DNA of 64,000 bases from Strigops habroptila (GCF_004027225.2 NC_046358.1:1957180-2021179); one strand, 5' to 3'. Counted from the first letter of the stretch, positions 12,760 to 32,160 are shown. Made by a program: numbers and translations. The notes: generated by a model not told the origin, from the sequence alone.

Positions 12760-13010
12760 ATCCTGGATCCCATGGATGCCTCCCAGATCCATGGGTACAT
12801 CATGGCTCCCATAGATGCATCCCAGGTCCCATGGGTGCAGCCCATCTCCCATGGGTGCATCCCAGCTCTATCGGTGCATCCCATCTCCCATGGGTGCATC
12901 CCATTTCCCATGGGTGCACCCCAGCTTCCATGGGTACATCCCAGCTCCCACAGATGTATCTCACCTCCCATGGGTGCATCCCATCTCCCATGGGTGCCTG
13001 GGCACTGCTT
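12760..13010. repeat. Minisatellite in VWCE 3'UTR (about 20 bp)
   Basis: Roughly 12 copies of a unit like cccatctcccatgggtgcat, with substitutions and 1-bp length changes. The CCCATGGG core is palindromic, so the transcribed RNA could fold. Confidence 0.8.
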
Positions 13011-13273
13011 CTCTCTCAGGCAGAGATTGTGTGGTCCCCATCTGCCCTGGGGTATTGGGGTCCGCCAGGAGCACCCCCCATCCCCCTGGAGCATCCCTAA
13101 GGAACCCCAGCCCCAAAGGCTGGATCCCCCCAGCAGGATGGTGCAGGGAAGCCCTGGAGCAGCCCTGGGGACCCCCAGCCCCAAACCAGCCCCCCAAGTG
13201 CCTTGTGCACCCCTAGGGTGCTGCTGCCCCAGCTCCTGGCCTGGGGTTGGGGGGCCCTGCCTTCCCTGCCACC

Positions 13274-13279
13274 AATAAA
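13274..13279 (+). terminator. Poly(A) signal of VWCE
   Basis: AATAAA about 700 bases past the VWCE stop. The pepsinogen poly(A) signal on the other strand lies about 370 bases further on, so the two genes converge. Confidence 0.75.
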
Positions 13280-13295
13280 GTCACCCTCATATTTA

Positions 13296-13645
13296 TGCCC
13301 TGTCCCCTTACTCCTGCTTGTACCAACTATAGGGCTGCTACAGGTGTCCTTGGGGGGGGATTTGGGGTGTGCAGCCCCCCAGGATGGTGGTGGAGTGTTC
13401 ACCCCCCCACCCCGAGTTGGGTTTGGGGATGGATGTGCCATGTCCCAGAGGGGTCTTCATGGACCTCTGCAGGTTGATCCTTAGGGAATGGTGCTGAGGG
13501 GGGGTGGGTTTGGGAGCTGGTTTGCATGGCTGAGGGCATCACCAGGGGGTGAAGGTGGCACCATCCTGCCCACCCACCGCTGTCCATGCCCAGGGATGAG
13601 GTGGCACCTGAAGCCAAAGAGACACAACTCAAAGATGCTTCTATA
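13296..13645. other. Short intergenic gap between convergent genes
   Basis: About 350 bases between the VWCE and pepsinogen poly(A) signals. No gene or repeat was recognised. Confidence 0.5.
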
Positions 13646-13649
13646 CAGC

Positions 13650-13655
13650 TTTATT
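13650..13655 (-). terminator. Poly(A) signal of pepsinogen gene
   Basis: TTTATT on the + strand is AATAAA on the gene strand, about 90 bases after the stop codon (TGA at 13747-13745). Confidence 0.8.
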
Positions 13656-13744
13656 GGTGGCTGTGGCAGGAGATGACAGGAGAGCTGCCAAGCTAGGGCA
13701 ATGGGGCAGCAGTGGGGAGCAATGGGGCAGCACTGCCTTGTGCT

Positions 13745-18185
<4,441 letters not shown>

Positions 18186-18240
18186 GGTGGTTCTACCTGC
18201 TGAGGTGTAGCGACACAGCCTGCGAGTCCCAGGCAGGCTC

Positions 18241-18248
18241 CTTATATC
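18241..18248 (-). promoter_or_regulatory. TATA box of the pepsinogen gene
   Basis: GATATAAG on the gene strand, about 56 bases upstream of the start codon. This implies a 5'UTR of roughly 25-30 nt, as is usual for pepsinogens. Confidence 0.7.
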
Positions 18249-18276
18249 CCGAGCGCGTTGTTTGGGCAGTGCTCAC

Positions 18277-18311
18277 GATAAGGAAGGCAAACAGCTCCCG
18301 GGGCACTTATC
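18277..18311 (-). promoter_or_regulatory. GATA and forkhead-type motifs upstream of pepsinogen
   Basis: Within 70 bases upstream of the TATA box lie GATAAG on the + strand at 18277-18282, TGTTTGC on the gene strand at 18287-18293, and GATAAG on the gene strand at 18306-18311. GATA factors are known regulators of stomach pepsinogen genes. Use here is inferred from motif and position only. Confidence 0.4.
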
Positions 18312-19318
18312 ACAACGTCCTTAACGGAGGCAGTGGGGCAATGTCAAGCTGAGGGTGCTCCATCTTCACCCAAGTCAAATGCTGGGGCCTGGAGGTGCTT
18401 GTGGAAGGCTGGAGCTGGGAGAGAAGCACCCTCCGGGGTTCTCCGGGTCCCAACAGGGAGGCACCGCAGGTCCCTCACCCATCCCATTGCTGCCTATGGA
18501 AGTGGGATCAGCCAGAGGTTAACCTGGGACCTCATGGGGGAAAACCCAGCTCAGGATGCTGCTGATTGAGCAATGCCAAGGTCACTGGTGCTGGGCTACG
18601 TCAGTGGTGCTGGACCAGGCTCCTTGGCCTCCATCACAGCACCACGTGCAGCCACGGTCACCTTGGCCTGCAGGAACACAAAGCCAGACCCTGCGCTGAG
18701 GAGCTGGGCACCACGGGCACCATGGGCTGGAGTTGGCTTCCATCCCTCAGCACCAGCTTCAGCCCGGCTCTGGATAACAAAGAATTAAGGGTAGATGTTA
18801 AATTGCACCAAGGAAATGAAATGAAGGAGATCCCGGTGGGATTTGATGGGTGATGAGGGGAGGAAAGGGATAAAGCACCAAATCCAAAATAGATGTGATG
18901 TGCTGTTTGGGCAAGCGGGGGCTGCTGTGAAGGTCTTGGCTGACCCTCAAGATGGAAAGTCTTGAAGCCACAGCCTCAAAACCCCACATGGAGCCTTGGC
19001 ACCGTGTTCCCCATCAGCTTCGGGAGCCAAGTGTGTGCCTGCAGGTAGCTGGGAAGTGCAAAGGGAACCAGAGAGCAGAAGACAGCATCTCATTCCCACT
19101 TCACTCCATTGTATCCCTGCCCTGTGCAGGGGAGCAGTGTGATGGGCAGGAGCTGGGAGAAGGAGCAGCCCCAGCCAAGGGGCTGGTTCCCTGCACACGC
19201 ATCCTTGGTGTGTTAGACATGGAAAACATAGAGCTGGAGAAGGTTATCAGAGAAGAGGGCTTGAGGATGCGTCCCTCAACGGGGATTTACTTTGGGACTG
19301 CTCCAATGGGCTGTGAGA
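18312..19318. other. Pepsinogen-VPS37C intergenic, unique part
   Basis: No exon, RNA gene or tandem repeat recognised. Moderate GC content, no conserved frame. Confidence 0.45.
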
Positions 19319-19520
19319 ATCATCATGGAATGGGTTGGGATGAAGGGAGCTTAAAGCTCATCCAGTTCCAACCCCTGCCACGGGCAGGGACACCTTCCAC
19401 TAGAGCAGGTTGCTCCAAGCCCCTGTGTCCAACCTGGCCTTGAACACTGCCAGGGATGGGGCAGCCACAGCTTCTCTGGGCACCCTGTGCCAGCGCCTCA
19501 GCACCCTCACAGGGAACGTG
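19319..19520 (-). mobile_element. CR1 LINE fragment
   Basis: Antisense 3' end, from catggaatgggttgggatga to gcaccctcacagggaacg. Confidence 0.85.
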
Positions 19521-20980
19521 CCACTTCTTCTTCCCAACACACCGTGGCCCTGCCATGGGATGAGGCCATTCCCACCAGGAAAAGCCTTTTCCTTCACACT
19601 GCACAAAGGGATTCACTACTCCATGGGGCTCAGGGGGATTTGCTGCAGGTATTAGGAAAAGCTGCTCCAAATCCCATTGGGATATAGAGTCATCCAGAGC
19701 TGGGGCTTGCTCCTTTGCCTGGCTCTTCCTTGATTATCCCGTGCTGGAAGCCCTTTGCAAGCTTCCTTCCACCTTGGAGCTGGAAGGACTGAGACATGGG
19801 GTTTCCTCCAGGAAGGCTGCTCAGAAGCACGTGCTCCATGCTGGGGTAGGGAAAGCCATAGGAGCTCCATGGGAGCTGCTGGAGGTGGCTGGAGCTCCAT
19901 AAAGCAGCCATGGGCACGTGTTGGTGTGGGCCCCACATTGCAGAGCCTGTGATAGAGAGGAAGGTCCTACTGGAACTGCTCCTTGGTCCAGCCCCACAGT
20001 GGGGAACAGGAGGTGACCACTGAGTGTTGGGGAGCACAGAGGTGGAGGTGCTGGTGATGCCAAGCTGGATCCTCCTCTATTTGTGGGAAAGGGATGTTCA
20101 TCCAGAGCTCATGGTGGGGCGATGGAGGGATGAGCTGCCCCAGAGGGCTCCTCCTGCACTGGGGCTCCTCGTTTTGGTAATGAGCAGAGGACTGGGAAGC
20201 TCAAGTGCTAAATTCTCTGGGATGGATCCTCTCCTTGTGTTTAACATGGACACTGGGAGATCCTCATGTCTGAGGGACGTGTAACCTGGTTTGCAATGCC
20301 ACAAACACAACTTGCTTTATTCTCCACCCCGGCAGCGATGGCTTTGCCAACAGCTAAAGCTCCAAATGGATTGGATCCATTACAGCAGCTTCAAACCAGC
20401 TCCGTTTGCCTCCATCCCATGCTTCTGGGCTGATCTATGGGCCTTTAGTTGAGCTGGCCTCTTCCAAACACCCAAACTGCCTCCCAAATTCAGGGTTCTA
20501 CCACGGAATGACGACTCAAAGCCATTTCCCAAGCTTTTCTTGCAGGCCACTGTTGCTGGACGTGCAACTTGGAATCACTGAGGATCCAGGTTTCAGTTTT
20601 CCTTCCGATGCAAAGAACTAACTTGTTAAAGCAGGGGAAGTTTTCGGATAAGCTCGTTCCTCTGTCAATAGATTCCATCACCAGGAGCCAATGGGAAGCT
20701 GTGCCCAGACAGGTATTGATTTTGGGGATGTATAATTGCAGCCAGGATTCCAGTTATGGAATTCAGCACCACAAAACCAATCCCAGAGCAAATATTTGGC
20801 ACTTTTTCACATCAGGAACAAATGAGATGGGGGGGGGGAGGCTGGAAAAGAACCGCTTTTAGGTGCAAAATGACTTTGGAAAGGCTGCGGAGACACCTCC
20901 TGAGGTGAGGAATCCCTGGAGGGAATGCGGTGGCTGGAGGGGAGGTTTAGGAGCAGGTCACGGAGTTGGCATCACCATTG
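19521..20980. other. Intergenic, no gene seen
   Basis: Unique, moderately AT-richer sequence. The only simple feature is a short G run near 20829. No splice-bounded conserved frame was found on either strand. Confidence 0.45.
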
Positions 20981-21354
20981 CTCATGTGAGACCCCACTTG
21001 GGGCACTGGGTGCAGGTCTGGTGTCCTCAGCATCAGGAGGACATGGAGCTGTTGGAGCAAGGCCAGAGGAGGCCACGAGGATGCTCAGGGGCTGGAGCAG
21101 CTCCCGTATGGAGCCAGGCTGAGAACATTGGGGCTGTTCAGCCTGGAGAAGAGAAGCTGCGTGGGGACCTCAGAGCAGCTTCCAGTGTCTGAAGGGGGCT
21201 ACAAGGATGCTGGAGAGGGACCTTCATCAGGGACTGGAGTGATAGGACAAGGGGTGATGGGTTCAGACTGAAACAGGGAGGAATTAGGTTGGAGATAAGG
21301 AAGTTGTTCCCTGTGAGGGTGCTGAGGTGCTGGCACAGGGTGCCCAGAGAAGAT
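20981..21354 (+). mobile_element. CR1 LINE fragment lacking its 3' tail
   Basis: Sense copy starting gtgagaccccacttggggca and stopping at gtgcccagagaag. About 200 bases of the usual 3' end are missing, so the copy was cut after insertion or is a segmental copy. Confidence 0.85.
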
Positions 21355-22482
21355 TCCTTTCAATCCCCTTCTTCCTAGGATTTGCCTGGAGACACCTACA
21401 GGCTTGGTTTTTCCTGGGCTGGAAGTGGCAGAGGTTCATGCTGATGGCTCCAGACATAAAGGTCCTGTTCCTCCAGGACCTGCCTCTTGTTCCTGATGCT
21501 CCAGGGCAGCTCCATTGGCAGGAGACATGGATTTCAGCCCTTTCCTGCTGCACTGGTGGCAGTGTGACTCCATGGCTGTGCCTCCTTCCCAACCTCTTCC
21601 CACCCCGGATCCCTTCAAGTCTTTATGATTATGGTTCTCAGAGCCCTTTGGGGAACTCTGGACCTGTTGGAGTTTGGAAGCAGATGTGGTGTGACCCAAG
21701 GAACCCCCTTCCAACCTCATGGCATGGTATGGGAGAGGGAAATCAGCATTTGGTTGAGAAACGGAGGGAATGAGACATGCCAGGGTGGGGAATAATCCTG
21801 CCTTTGCTCCCAAAAGGAGCAGGAATCCCTGAGGAAACTCAAAACCAAGCTGTGAAGAGCTTGAAACACAACCCTGCTGCATGCCCACCGTGGCAGAGGG
21901 AGCAGGTTGGGTGCCCAGGTTGGGTGCTCTGTTGTAGCTCTACTCGGCGGCAGAGGGCACCAAAGGATGCTGAGATCCCTAAATCCAGCTGGAGAGATGG
22001 ATCTGGAGGCTTTCAGCTCTGCTTTGCCTGGTCCTGGTGCATTGGTGGCTGGGTGAGGCTTCCTGATGGATCAAATCCACAAAAGGAGATGCTCCTATCC
22101 AGCAAAATGTAGGATTTTAATGCCTGGTGTGTCCATCTCCAAGGGAGATCCCAGTATGTGGAGGCTCGACCTGGACTCACGATGAGTTTGGGCTGTGTAG
22201 ATGCATTAAATAAGCAAGGAGCTCTAAACTAAAGCACCCAACAGCGGTGATGGGTGCAGGATAACCGGTGGTTGAAGTGCTTGGGGGTGACTGCGAAGGC
22301 AGAAGAGCTGGGGGGTGACTTTGACCCCCCGTTTCTGCAGGATCGGTGACAGGAATGGTTTATGCTTTGCTTTGCTGCTGTCTGTGATGGGCAGCAATCG
22401 GTGTGTGAGGAGACACGACCCCTGAGGTTGCATGAGATGCACTGGAGGGAACTTGTAGGATACCTTGAGCAGTCCAGGTCAG
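21355..22482. other. Intergenic, no gene seen
   Basis: Unique sequence. No exon, RNA gene or repeat recognised. Confidence 0.45.
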
Positions 22483-22750
22483 GAACAACAGGACATGGAG
22501 ATGGAGAAGATCTATGGAGCCAGGCTGAGAGAGCTGGGCTGGGGCAGCCTGGAGAAGAGAAGGCTCCTGAAGGGGAGACCTTAGAGCAGCTCCAGTGCCT
22601 AAAGGGGCTCCAGGAAACCTGGAGAGGGGCTTTGGACAAGGGCCTGTAGGGACAGGCCAAGGGGAATGGCTTTAACCTGCCAGAGGGGAGACTGAGATGA
22701 GCTCTGAGGCAGAAGTCCCTTCCAACACAAACCATTCCATGGTTCCATGG
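22483..22750 (+). mobile_element. CR1 LINE fragment with internal deletion
   Basis: Sense copy that runs from the gagccaggctgagagagctg block to ctctgaggcagaag and then joins directly to the tail ccattccatggttccat. The usual gtgctgaggcgctggcac segment is missing. Confidence 0.85.
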
Positions 22751-23550
22751 GCACCTCCAAAAGCTGCTTTGGCTCCTGCTCACCATATAAACCCATCCCT
22801 GCATGTGGAACACAAGCTCAGGAGGCTGTGGCAACATCCACAATCAATCCTGATGGCCACATGTCTGGAAGTGTCAATAGGAACTGTTTAGGATCAGGCA
22901 ACACCACTTAGGATGGGTTTAAGTGCCACAGGACTCACCCCAGGGGCCAAATGGGACCAAATATGGATTTTCTCCATGGGAAAGACTTTGCTGGCTAAGC
23001 TCAGACCAGCCTGAACGTTATCTGTGCAGCTCAAAAAGCTCAGCCTGGAAAAAACAGTCACCTCGTTGAGATATTCCTTATCTTAGGAACGGCAGATTAA
23101 GGAAGCAAACTTGTTTTCCAACTCCTGTTCCTGGTTTTCCCTCTCCTTTCCAGAAAGGCATTATCTCATCGTGGCTTTATCAGATGAAAGGCACAAAGGC
23201 AGCGAGGAAGGAGGCCAAGTTTGACGCTCCTGAGGGTCAAACCTCTTTGATTTAAGGGTATTTGATGGAGTTATCAAGGAAGCCTCCTGAGATGTTGGCT
23301 GAGTGGGTGGTGGGAGGGCTTCTGCTGCGGTAGGACCTCTGGGTGGCCAGGCCAGCTCTTCCTCCCTGCTGTGGGTGACCACAGATGGTGACTAAACACC
23401 ATTAGTGGCCTCGGTCTGTGGTTGTTAAATCAGGGAGGGCTGGACCACATGGACCACAAAGCTTCTAGAGAGCAAGAGCAGAGGGGAATTGGTTTGAGGT
23501 GAGCAGACAGACTGCTGGGGAACATGGTGCTGAGAGGAGCTGTGAGACAT
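22751..23550. other. Intergenic, no gene seen
   Basis: Unique sequence. No exon or repeat recognised. Confidence 0.45.
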
Positions 23551-24012
23551 CATAGAGTCAGAGTGGTTTGGGATGAAGGGAGCTTAAAGCTCCTCCAGTT
23601 CCAACCCCCTGCCCCAGGCAGGGACACCTTCCACTAGAGCAGGTTGCTCCAAGCCCCTGTGTCCAACCTGGCCTTGAACACTGCCAGGGATGGGGCAGCC
23701 ACAGCTTCTCTGGGCACCCTGTGCCAGCGCCTCAGCACCCTCACAGGGAAGAGCTTCTGCCTCAGAGCTCATCTCAGTCTCCCCTCTGGCAGGTTAAAGC
23801 CATTCCCCTTGGCCTGTCCCTACAGGCCCTTGCCCAAAGCCCCTCTCCAGGTTTCCTGGAGCCCCTTTAGGCACTGGAGCTGCTCTAAGGTCTCCCCTTC
23901 AGGAGCCTTCTCTTCTCCAGGCTGCCCCAGCCCAGCTCTCTCAGCCTGGCTCCAGAGCAGAGCTGCTCCAGCCCTCGCAGCAGCTCCGGGGCCTCCTCTG
24001 GACTTGGTGCTC
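23551..24012 (-). mobile_element. CR1 LINE fragment
   Basis: Antisense copy from catagagtcagagtggtttg to agctccggggcctcctctgg. Confidence 0.87.
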
Positions 24013-25591
24013 TCAGATCAACTCCTTAGAAGATGGGGATTCTGAGAGAGGCTCTTCCACTTCAATCCTGTTGAGGATCACACACGACATTGGCTTGAAA
24101 CCAAAGAGCATCACTTTGAAAGAGAAACAAGAACCATCAGTGTGTTTTTCCTTCTGTTGGGAAACTCTCCAAGGTTCATTTGACCCCCGGGCTCAGAAGG
24201 AACATTCCACTCAAGCCACAAACGAACTTGGCCTGATAATAAAGCAAGAGGTGAAAGCTGAGATCAGGTTTGCACGTGAAGCTTTGTTGGTTTAACCTTT
24301 CGCTGCCTGTGTGTAACTTGCTCGCCACTCTTTACACTGCCACCCTCCACTTTGGACCCCAAGGAGCAGCAAACATCAGCTGTGCCAACGAGCTCCTGCA
24401 ATGATAACCCCACAAAGTTTCCATTTCACCCACTTGCTGGGTTCCAGCTTCGTTTCCTCGGGGTCGGAAGGCTCCAAAATGCCCTGAGCTGCTTCAGAAG
24501 CTGGTGCTGGAGCCAAATGTTCCTTTCTGCAAGCGTTTTCCTCCTTTCTGCTGTCTTTATCCCAAGCCACAGTGCTCCGGGGATCTACAGCTCAGCTGGT
24601 ACTTGGTGTAACTCCAATCTTGACCCAGTTTTGCTCTTGGTGTGTACTGGGTATTGATTTTTGCACCTTTCAGTCTTACAGTAAGTGTGTGATGCGTCAT
24701 CATGACCAGTTGTAACATCATGAAAGGTGCTGCTTAACAGGCAAAAGGCACAACATGCCTCAGCGTTAACCAGAAAACACCCACTTATCACTTTCTGTTT
24801 GACCACTGGGTAACACTTCATCATTCAACTCAATGCTTCCTTCATTGCAAGGAGTAAACCTGAACACAACTGAGTTTTACCCTCTGCTCAGCCCTTAGAG
24901 TTGAATGTAAGTTGGTAACTAAATGTCCTCCAACCTTTCTATGCCAGTGGAGTTGGCTCCTCAAACAATTCCACATGGAAATCCCCATCTCCCTCTGGAA
25001 AGTCAAGTCCCTTCTTGCACTAACTCTGGGCTTTGACCTGGTTATCAGGCACACTGCACAAATCCTGCTTGATTAAAGCACAGGTTATCCATCAGGATTC
25101 ATATGACTCCTGTTTATCATACAACAGCCCTCACATGGTGTCTGTCTCCAGCCGGGACGAGAGGTGCCTTTCCCGGGATATGTGCCTGGATCATGGCACT
25201 GCTGGATGACCTTGCCCAGCCTTCCAGAGTCTCCTTCATGTTCCTCATCTCAGCACGGAGCTTTCCTTCATCCCAACACAATCCTTAGCCCTGCTCACTG
25301 ATGAGCTGAAAGGTCTTTTCCAACCTAGTTCATTGGAATAATGGGAATGTCTGTGGGAACGCAGAAGCACCAGTGGAAAAGCAGAGGGTGAGAGGATTGG
25401 AGCTACCTCTGTTTTGCCTACTCAGGAATGTTCCTGTTTCACACGAGGAAGAGCTAACGCAGCTATTCAGGAGGGATTTGCTTTTATCTCCTCTTCCAGC
25501 TCCGCCACCTGAAAGAAAATGCCATTATATGAATTCTTGGCATGTTGCTGAGCTCTGTGTGTTCTGCTGCTCTGCACTCCGCATCCAGCAT
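24013..25591. other. AT-richer intergenic block, no gene seen
   Basis: The most AT-rich part of the window, free of CR1 and tandem repeats. It could hold distal regulatory sequence, but nothing specific was recognised. Confidence 0.45.
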
Positions 25592-26365
25592 CTCATAGAA
25601 CCCCAGCCTGGTTTGTGTTGGAAAGGAGCTTAAAGCTCCTCCAGTTCCAACGCCCTGCCACGGGCAGGGACACCTTCCACTAGAGCAGGTTGCTCCAAGC
25701 CCCTGTGTCCAACCTGGCCTTGAACACTGCCAGGGATGGGGCAGCCACAGCTTCTCTGGGCACCCTGTGCCAGCGCCTCAGCACCCTCACAGGGAAGAGC
25801 TTCTGCCTCAGAGCTCATCTCAGTCTCCCCTCTGGCAGGTTAAAGCCATTCCCCTTGGCCTGTCCCTACAGGCCCTTGTCCAAAGCCCCTCTCCAGGTTT
25901 CCTGGAGCCCCTTTAGGCCCTGGAGCTGCTCTAAGGTCTCCCCTTCAGGAGCCTTCTCTTCTCCAGGCTAAACCCCCCCAGGTCCCTCAGCCGTTCCTCA
26001 TCACACTTGTGCTCCAGGCCCTGCACCAGCTCCGGGGCCCTTCTCTGGCCCCGCTCCAGCCCCTCAATGTCTCTCTTGGGGTGAGGGGCCCAGACCTGAC
26101 CCAGGATTCGAGGGGCAGCCCCACCAGTGCCCAGCACAGGGGGACAATCCCTGCCCTGGCCCTGCTGCCACACTGGGGCTGGGACAGGCCCCAGGCTGCT
26201 GGTGGCCTCTTGGCTGCCTGGGCACAAGCTGCTCCTGTTCGGCTCCATCAGGTCCTTTTCCATGAGCAGCTTCCCAAGCCTGGAGCATTCCATGGGGCTG
26301 CTGCGACCCAAGTGCAGGATGTGGCTCTTTGCCTTGTCGAACCTCACCCCATGGCTCCAGAACAT
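25592..26365 (-). mobile_element. Longest CR1 LINE copy in the window
   Basis: Antisense copy of about 770 bases. Beyond the common 3' block it extends into the upstream CR1 segment (cacaagctgctcctgttcgg, gacccaagtgcaggatgtgg). No reverse-transcriptase frame remains. Confidence 0.87.
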
Positions 26366-26510
26366 GGAGGATATAAAGCCTCCAGCAGACCCAATCTCAA
26401 AGACAACATGCAACTATAGAGCCTTTATTGTATCAAAGTTTATTAATTAGTTATTAACGTATTAATTAGCATTAATAAACACTCCATCAGGGCACAACCA
26501 CCCTCACACT
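26366..26510. other. Short AT-rich stretch before the VPS37C CpG island
   Basis: Contains tttattaattagttattaac and similar TTAAT-rich sequence, then changes abruptly to very GC-rich DNA. A TTTATT is present but no minus-strand exons upstream of it were found. Confidence 0.45.
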
Positions 26511-26990
26511 GCCCCCCCCCCCCCCAGCGCCCCAAGATGGCGCCGCCGGGCCGTACCACCCTCCTCCTCCTCCCCTCTCCCCCCACCCCGCCCCAGCCTC
26601 GCAGTGGTACCGCCCAGCCCGGCAGCCGGAACCGGGAGCGCGGCGGCGGGGCCGGGTCCCGGTCCCGGGGCTCCCCTCACACCGCCGGGTCCCCAGCGGC
26701 GGGCCCGGGCCCGGTGCAGCGCTCCCCCCGCCTCCGCTGCCCCTCCGCTGGGGTGTTACAGCCGGTACCCGCCGCGGGGCACCGCCCGGCACGGCCTTGT
26801 ACCGGCCGCGGCCTACTCGTTGCCGTACCCGCAGCCCGTGCGGAGCAGCCGCCGCCGCCGCCGCCGTGTCCCGGTTGTGGCACCGGAACGTTGCTAAAAC
26901 CGGTGAGATCCGGGAGGGGGGAGCCCCTGCCCCCTGCTCCTTGGTGCTTCCCGTTGACCGTGTGTGTGCTCCCGGGAGCGCCCCCCCCAA
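26511..26990 (+). promoter_or_regulatory. VPS37C: CpG-rich promoter and probable non-coding first exon of VPS37C
   Basis: Dense CpG sequence, unlike either flank. It contains caagatggcgccgccggg at 26532-26549, close to the AAGATGGCGGC element of housekeeping promoters. A good donor, aaaaccg/gtgagatccg, at 26902/26903 can join to the acceptor ctgttgtag/ggagcg (exon from 28375) just before the VPS37C start. The first exon is inferred. Confidence 0.55.
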
Positions 26991-27004
26991 CCCCCCCGCG
27001 GGCC

Positions 27005-27498
27005 TGATCCTGCTCTGGGGCAGCAGCACCAGAGGGACGTGGAGCTGGTGAGGTCCAGAGCTGCTGCGAGGGCTGGAGCAGCTCTGCTCTGGAGCCAGGC
27101 TGAGAGAGCTGGGCTGGGGCAGCCTGGAGAAGAGAAGGCTCCTGAAGGGGAGACCTTAGAGCAGCTCCAGTGCCTAAAGGGGCTCCAGGAAACCTGGAGA
27201 GGGGCTTTGGACAAGGGCCCGTAGGGACAGGCCAAGGGGAATGGCTTTAACCTGCCAGAGGGGAGATTGAGATGAGCTCTGAGGCAGAAGCTCTTCCCTG
27301 TGAGGGTGCTGAGGCGCTGGCACAGGGTGCCCAGAGAAGCTGTGGCTGCCCCATCCCTGGCAGTGTTCAAGGCCAGGTTGGACACAGGGGCTTGGAGCAA
27401 CCTGCTCTAGTGGAAGGTGTCCCTGCCCGGGGCAGGGGGTTGGAGCTGGAGGAGCTTTAAGCTCCCTTCATCCCAACCCATTCCATGATTCTCTGATC
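27005..27498 (+). mobile_element. CR1 LINE in presumed VPS37C 5' intron
   Basis: Sense copy with the full 3' block and tail cattccatgattctctg. Highly similar to the copies at 23551 and 25592 in inverted orientation. Confidence 0.88.
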
Positions 27499-28374
27499 TG
27501 TGACCTCTGTGCTTGCACAGTGGCAGGGGCTGAGCCTTCCATTTGACCCTGTCCCACTCTTTTTACTCTCTGAGCCTTATTAATAACAGAAAAACCCATC
27601 AGAAGTTGATTTCTGTTGGCAGAGGGATGAAGTCACCCCCATGTGTAAGTAGCAGCAAGCAGGTTTCCCCTCCTCCGTGTGGTTGTTCCACAGACGAGTT
27701 TGGCTGGATCGTGGGTGAGGAGATTTGGTAACCCTGAGCCTTTCCTTGTCATTCCATAGTAGGTGCAGAGGCTGACGCAACATTCCCAGGGCCACAGCAC
27801 TGGGATGCTTCACCCACGTGAAGGTGGAAGAGCCACAAGTGATTAGGACAACACTGGAATTCCCATTCTACATCCCTGTCCTTCCCAGTGGGAGGACACC
27901 GCTCCTGTGTTTCTCCCCTGGTTTTTGGTGTATTCCCACGTTATCACATCCCACCTCTTAGAACCTGTGTCTTGAACACTGATACTTGCTGAATATTATC
28001 AGACAGCCCAGATTACTCGGAATAACTTGTGGATAGTGGAGAAATAAGTCCTGGATAGTGCAGAAAATCCATTATTCCCTTGATTTTAGTAATATTTCAC
28101 CCATTTTCAAGCCACAAGTGTTGGATCAAGTTCCCTGTGGATGAATAATCCCTTTTCTAAGGGTAGCAGCACTGAGGGAAGCAATGGCTCTATGTATCCA
28201 GAAAGGAAAACAGCAGGAAAATGAGGTGGGAGCTGAGGACCAGGATTGGTGCAGGAGGACGTCGCTGTTTGAAGCAGTTTAGCAAAAGCAGGCTTGAAAT
28301 TCCTAATAGGATTAGTGCCTACTTGCAGTTGGCTTTAGGAAACCTGTGGTTATTTGACTTCCTCCCTGTTGTAG
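27499..28374. other. Presumed VPS37C 5' intron, unique sequence
   Basis: No gene or repeat recognised. Ends in the pyrimidine-rich acceptor tract before 28375. Confidence 0.45.
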
Positions 28375-28399
28375 GGAGCGTGCAGCTCCTCTGGGCAGG

Positions 28400-30918
<2,519 letters not shown>

Positions 30919-32160
30919 ATCTGGGGCTCCCAGCTCCTGGAATCTGGGACATCTGCTGCTGTTCCCTCCTCTTTGTTGGGAACTGAGGAAGAAGAGTGAT
31001 GCTCTTCAACCCATGGATGCAGAAGCATTACACAGGGAGCAGCTCCGGGGGTCAGGCAGGTTGATGCTGTCCCCATGGACCACATCTCCTGAGGTTTGTG
31101 ATCATCTGATGGGCTGAAGTGGCCAATTCCAAGTGGATTTATCCAGGTTTTGATGTGAAATCCAGGTAGTACTGGTACCTCATGGGGATGTGAGGTGATG
31201 GCAGCCCCAAGAGCCAGACCCCCTTGTCTGTGTGTGCAAGAGTCTGCTCCATGTCGTGTGCTACATGGGTCACGGATGTCCTATCTTCATCCTAAACCTT
31301 TCCACAAGTGTTCAGAAGACACTTTGGGAATCTTGGGCAGTATTCCTGACCCAAAACCCGCTGCTGCTTTCCCACATCCACTGATTTGGGGCCCCAAAGC
31401 AGTCCCAGGATGTGCCTGGAAGCGACAGGCAGAGCCAGCCTGGCTTGCACGTCGTTCCTAATGTGTTGTAGCAAGGAGAAGGAACTCCCTGGATGGGCCA
31501 GGCCTTGGGATTTATCCATGCTTTATGCTTGGATGTGGGATAACTTCCGCTCCAGCTCTGCTCAAGCCCTGCCCATGGAGCTCTGAGGCTCCAGCACTGC
31601 CTCTGCCTGCGTGGTGAGTCCTGGGGTGCTCCAAAGCAGAGGCTATTCCCAGTTTGGATGAGTTCCAGTGCTCCCAGCTCCCTGGGAAGCACAAACCTCT
31701 TCACTCTATCACTGTGCCCTGTCCCACCAAGAGTTTGGAGCCTCCAGTCACTTCCCAGAGGTCCAAGCTGGGATATTATCCATGCTTTTGATGTAAACCA
31801 GGCTGGCACAATGACTTGGGATGTTGCTGCTTTGGGGCTACACATCTGGGGATCACAGGAATGGGAATTGGTGCTTCCCATATCCCAACCTCTCCCATGG
31901 GGAGAACAGAGTTGTTATTGGGGTGCTCCAGGCTCCAGCCTTCACATTCCCTTTCTCAGGAAACACTAACGGAGGGAGCAACGATTGCGGATGTTCATGG
32001 GAATGGGATTTGCTTTGCTCAGCACTTTATCCTCCCGCTCCTGCCTGTCTCCCTGTAAGTTATTTATGAGGAACTGTTACTAATGGACTAGGACAAGGTT
32101 TGATGGAAGCAATTCCATCGCTCTGGTTAAACACAGTAATAAAACTTGATGAACTGCATG
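30919..32160 (+). other. VPS37C: VPS37C 3'UTR
   Basis: Unique sequence from the TAA at 30916-30918 to just past AATAAA at 32138-32143. No repeat or second gene recognised inside. Confidence 0.7.
32138..32143 (+). terminator. Poly(A) signal of VPS37C
   Basis: AATAAA about 1.2 kb past the stop. The CD5 signal on the opposite strand lies about 600 bases further right. Confidence 0.7.

Larger units (their letters stand above)
12569..13295 (+). other. VWCE: VWCE 3'UTR
   Basis: From the TAG at 12566-12568 to just after AATAAA 13274-13279. It includes a GAG/GAA run at 12593-12650 and a minisatellite of about 20 bp at 12760-13010. Confidence 0.75.

Noticed and set aside
26420-26440. TTTATT near 26430 as poly(A) signal of a minus-strand gene
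   Set aside because: No minus-strand exon to its right was found. The area to the right is the CpG island and presumed 5' intron of VPS37C.
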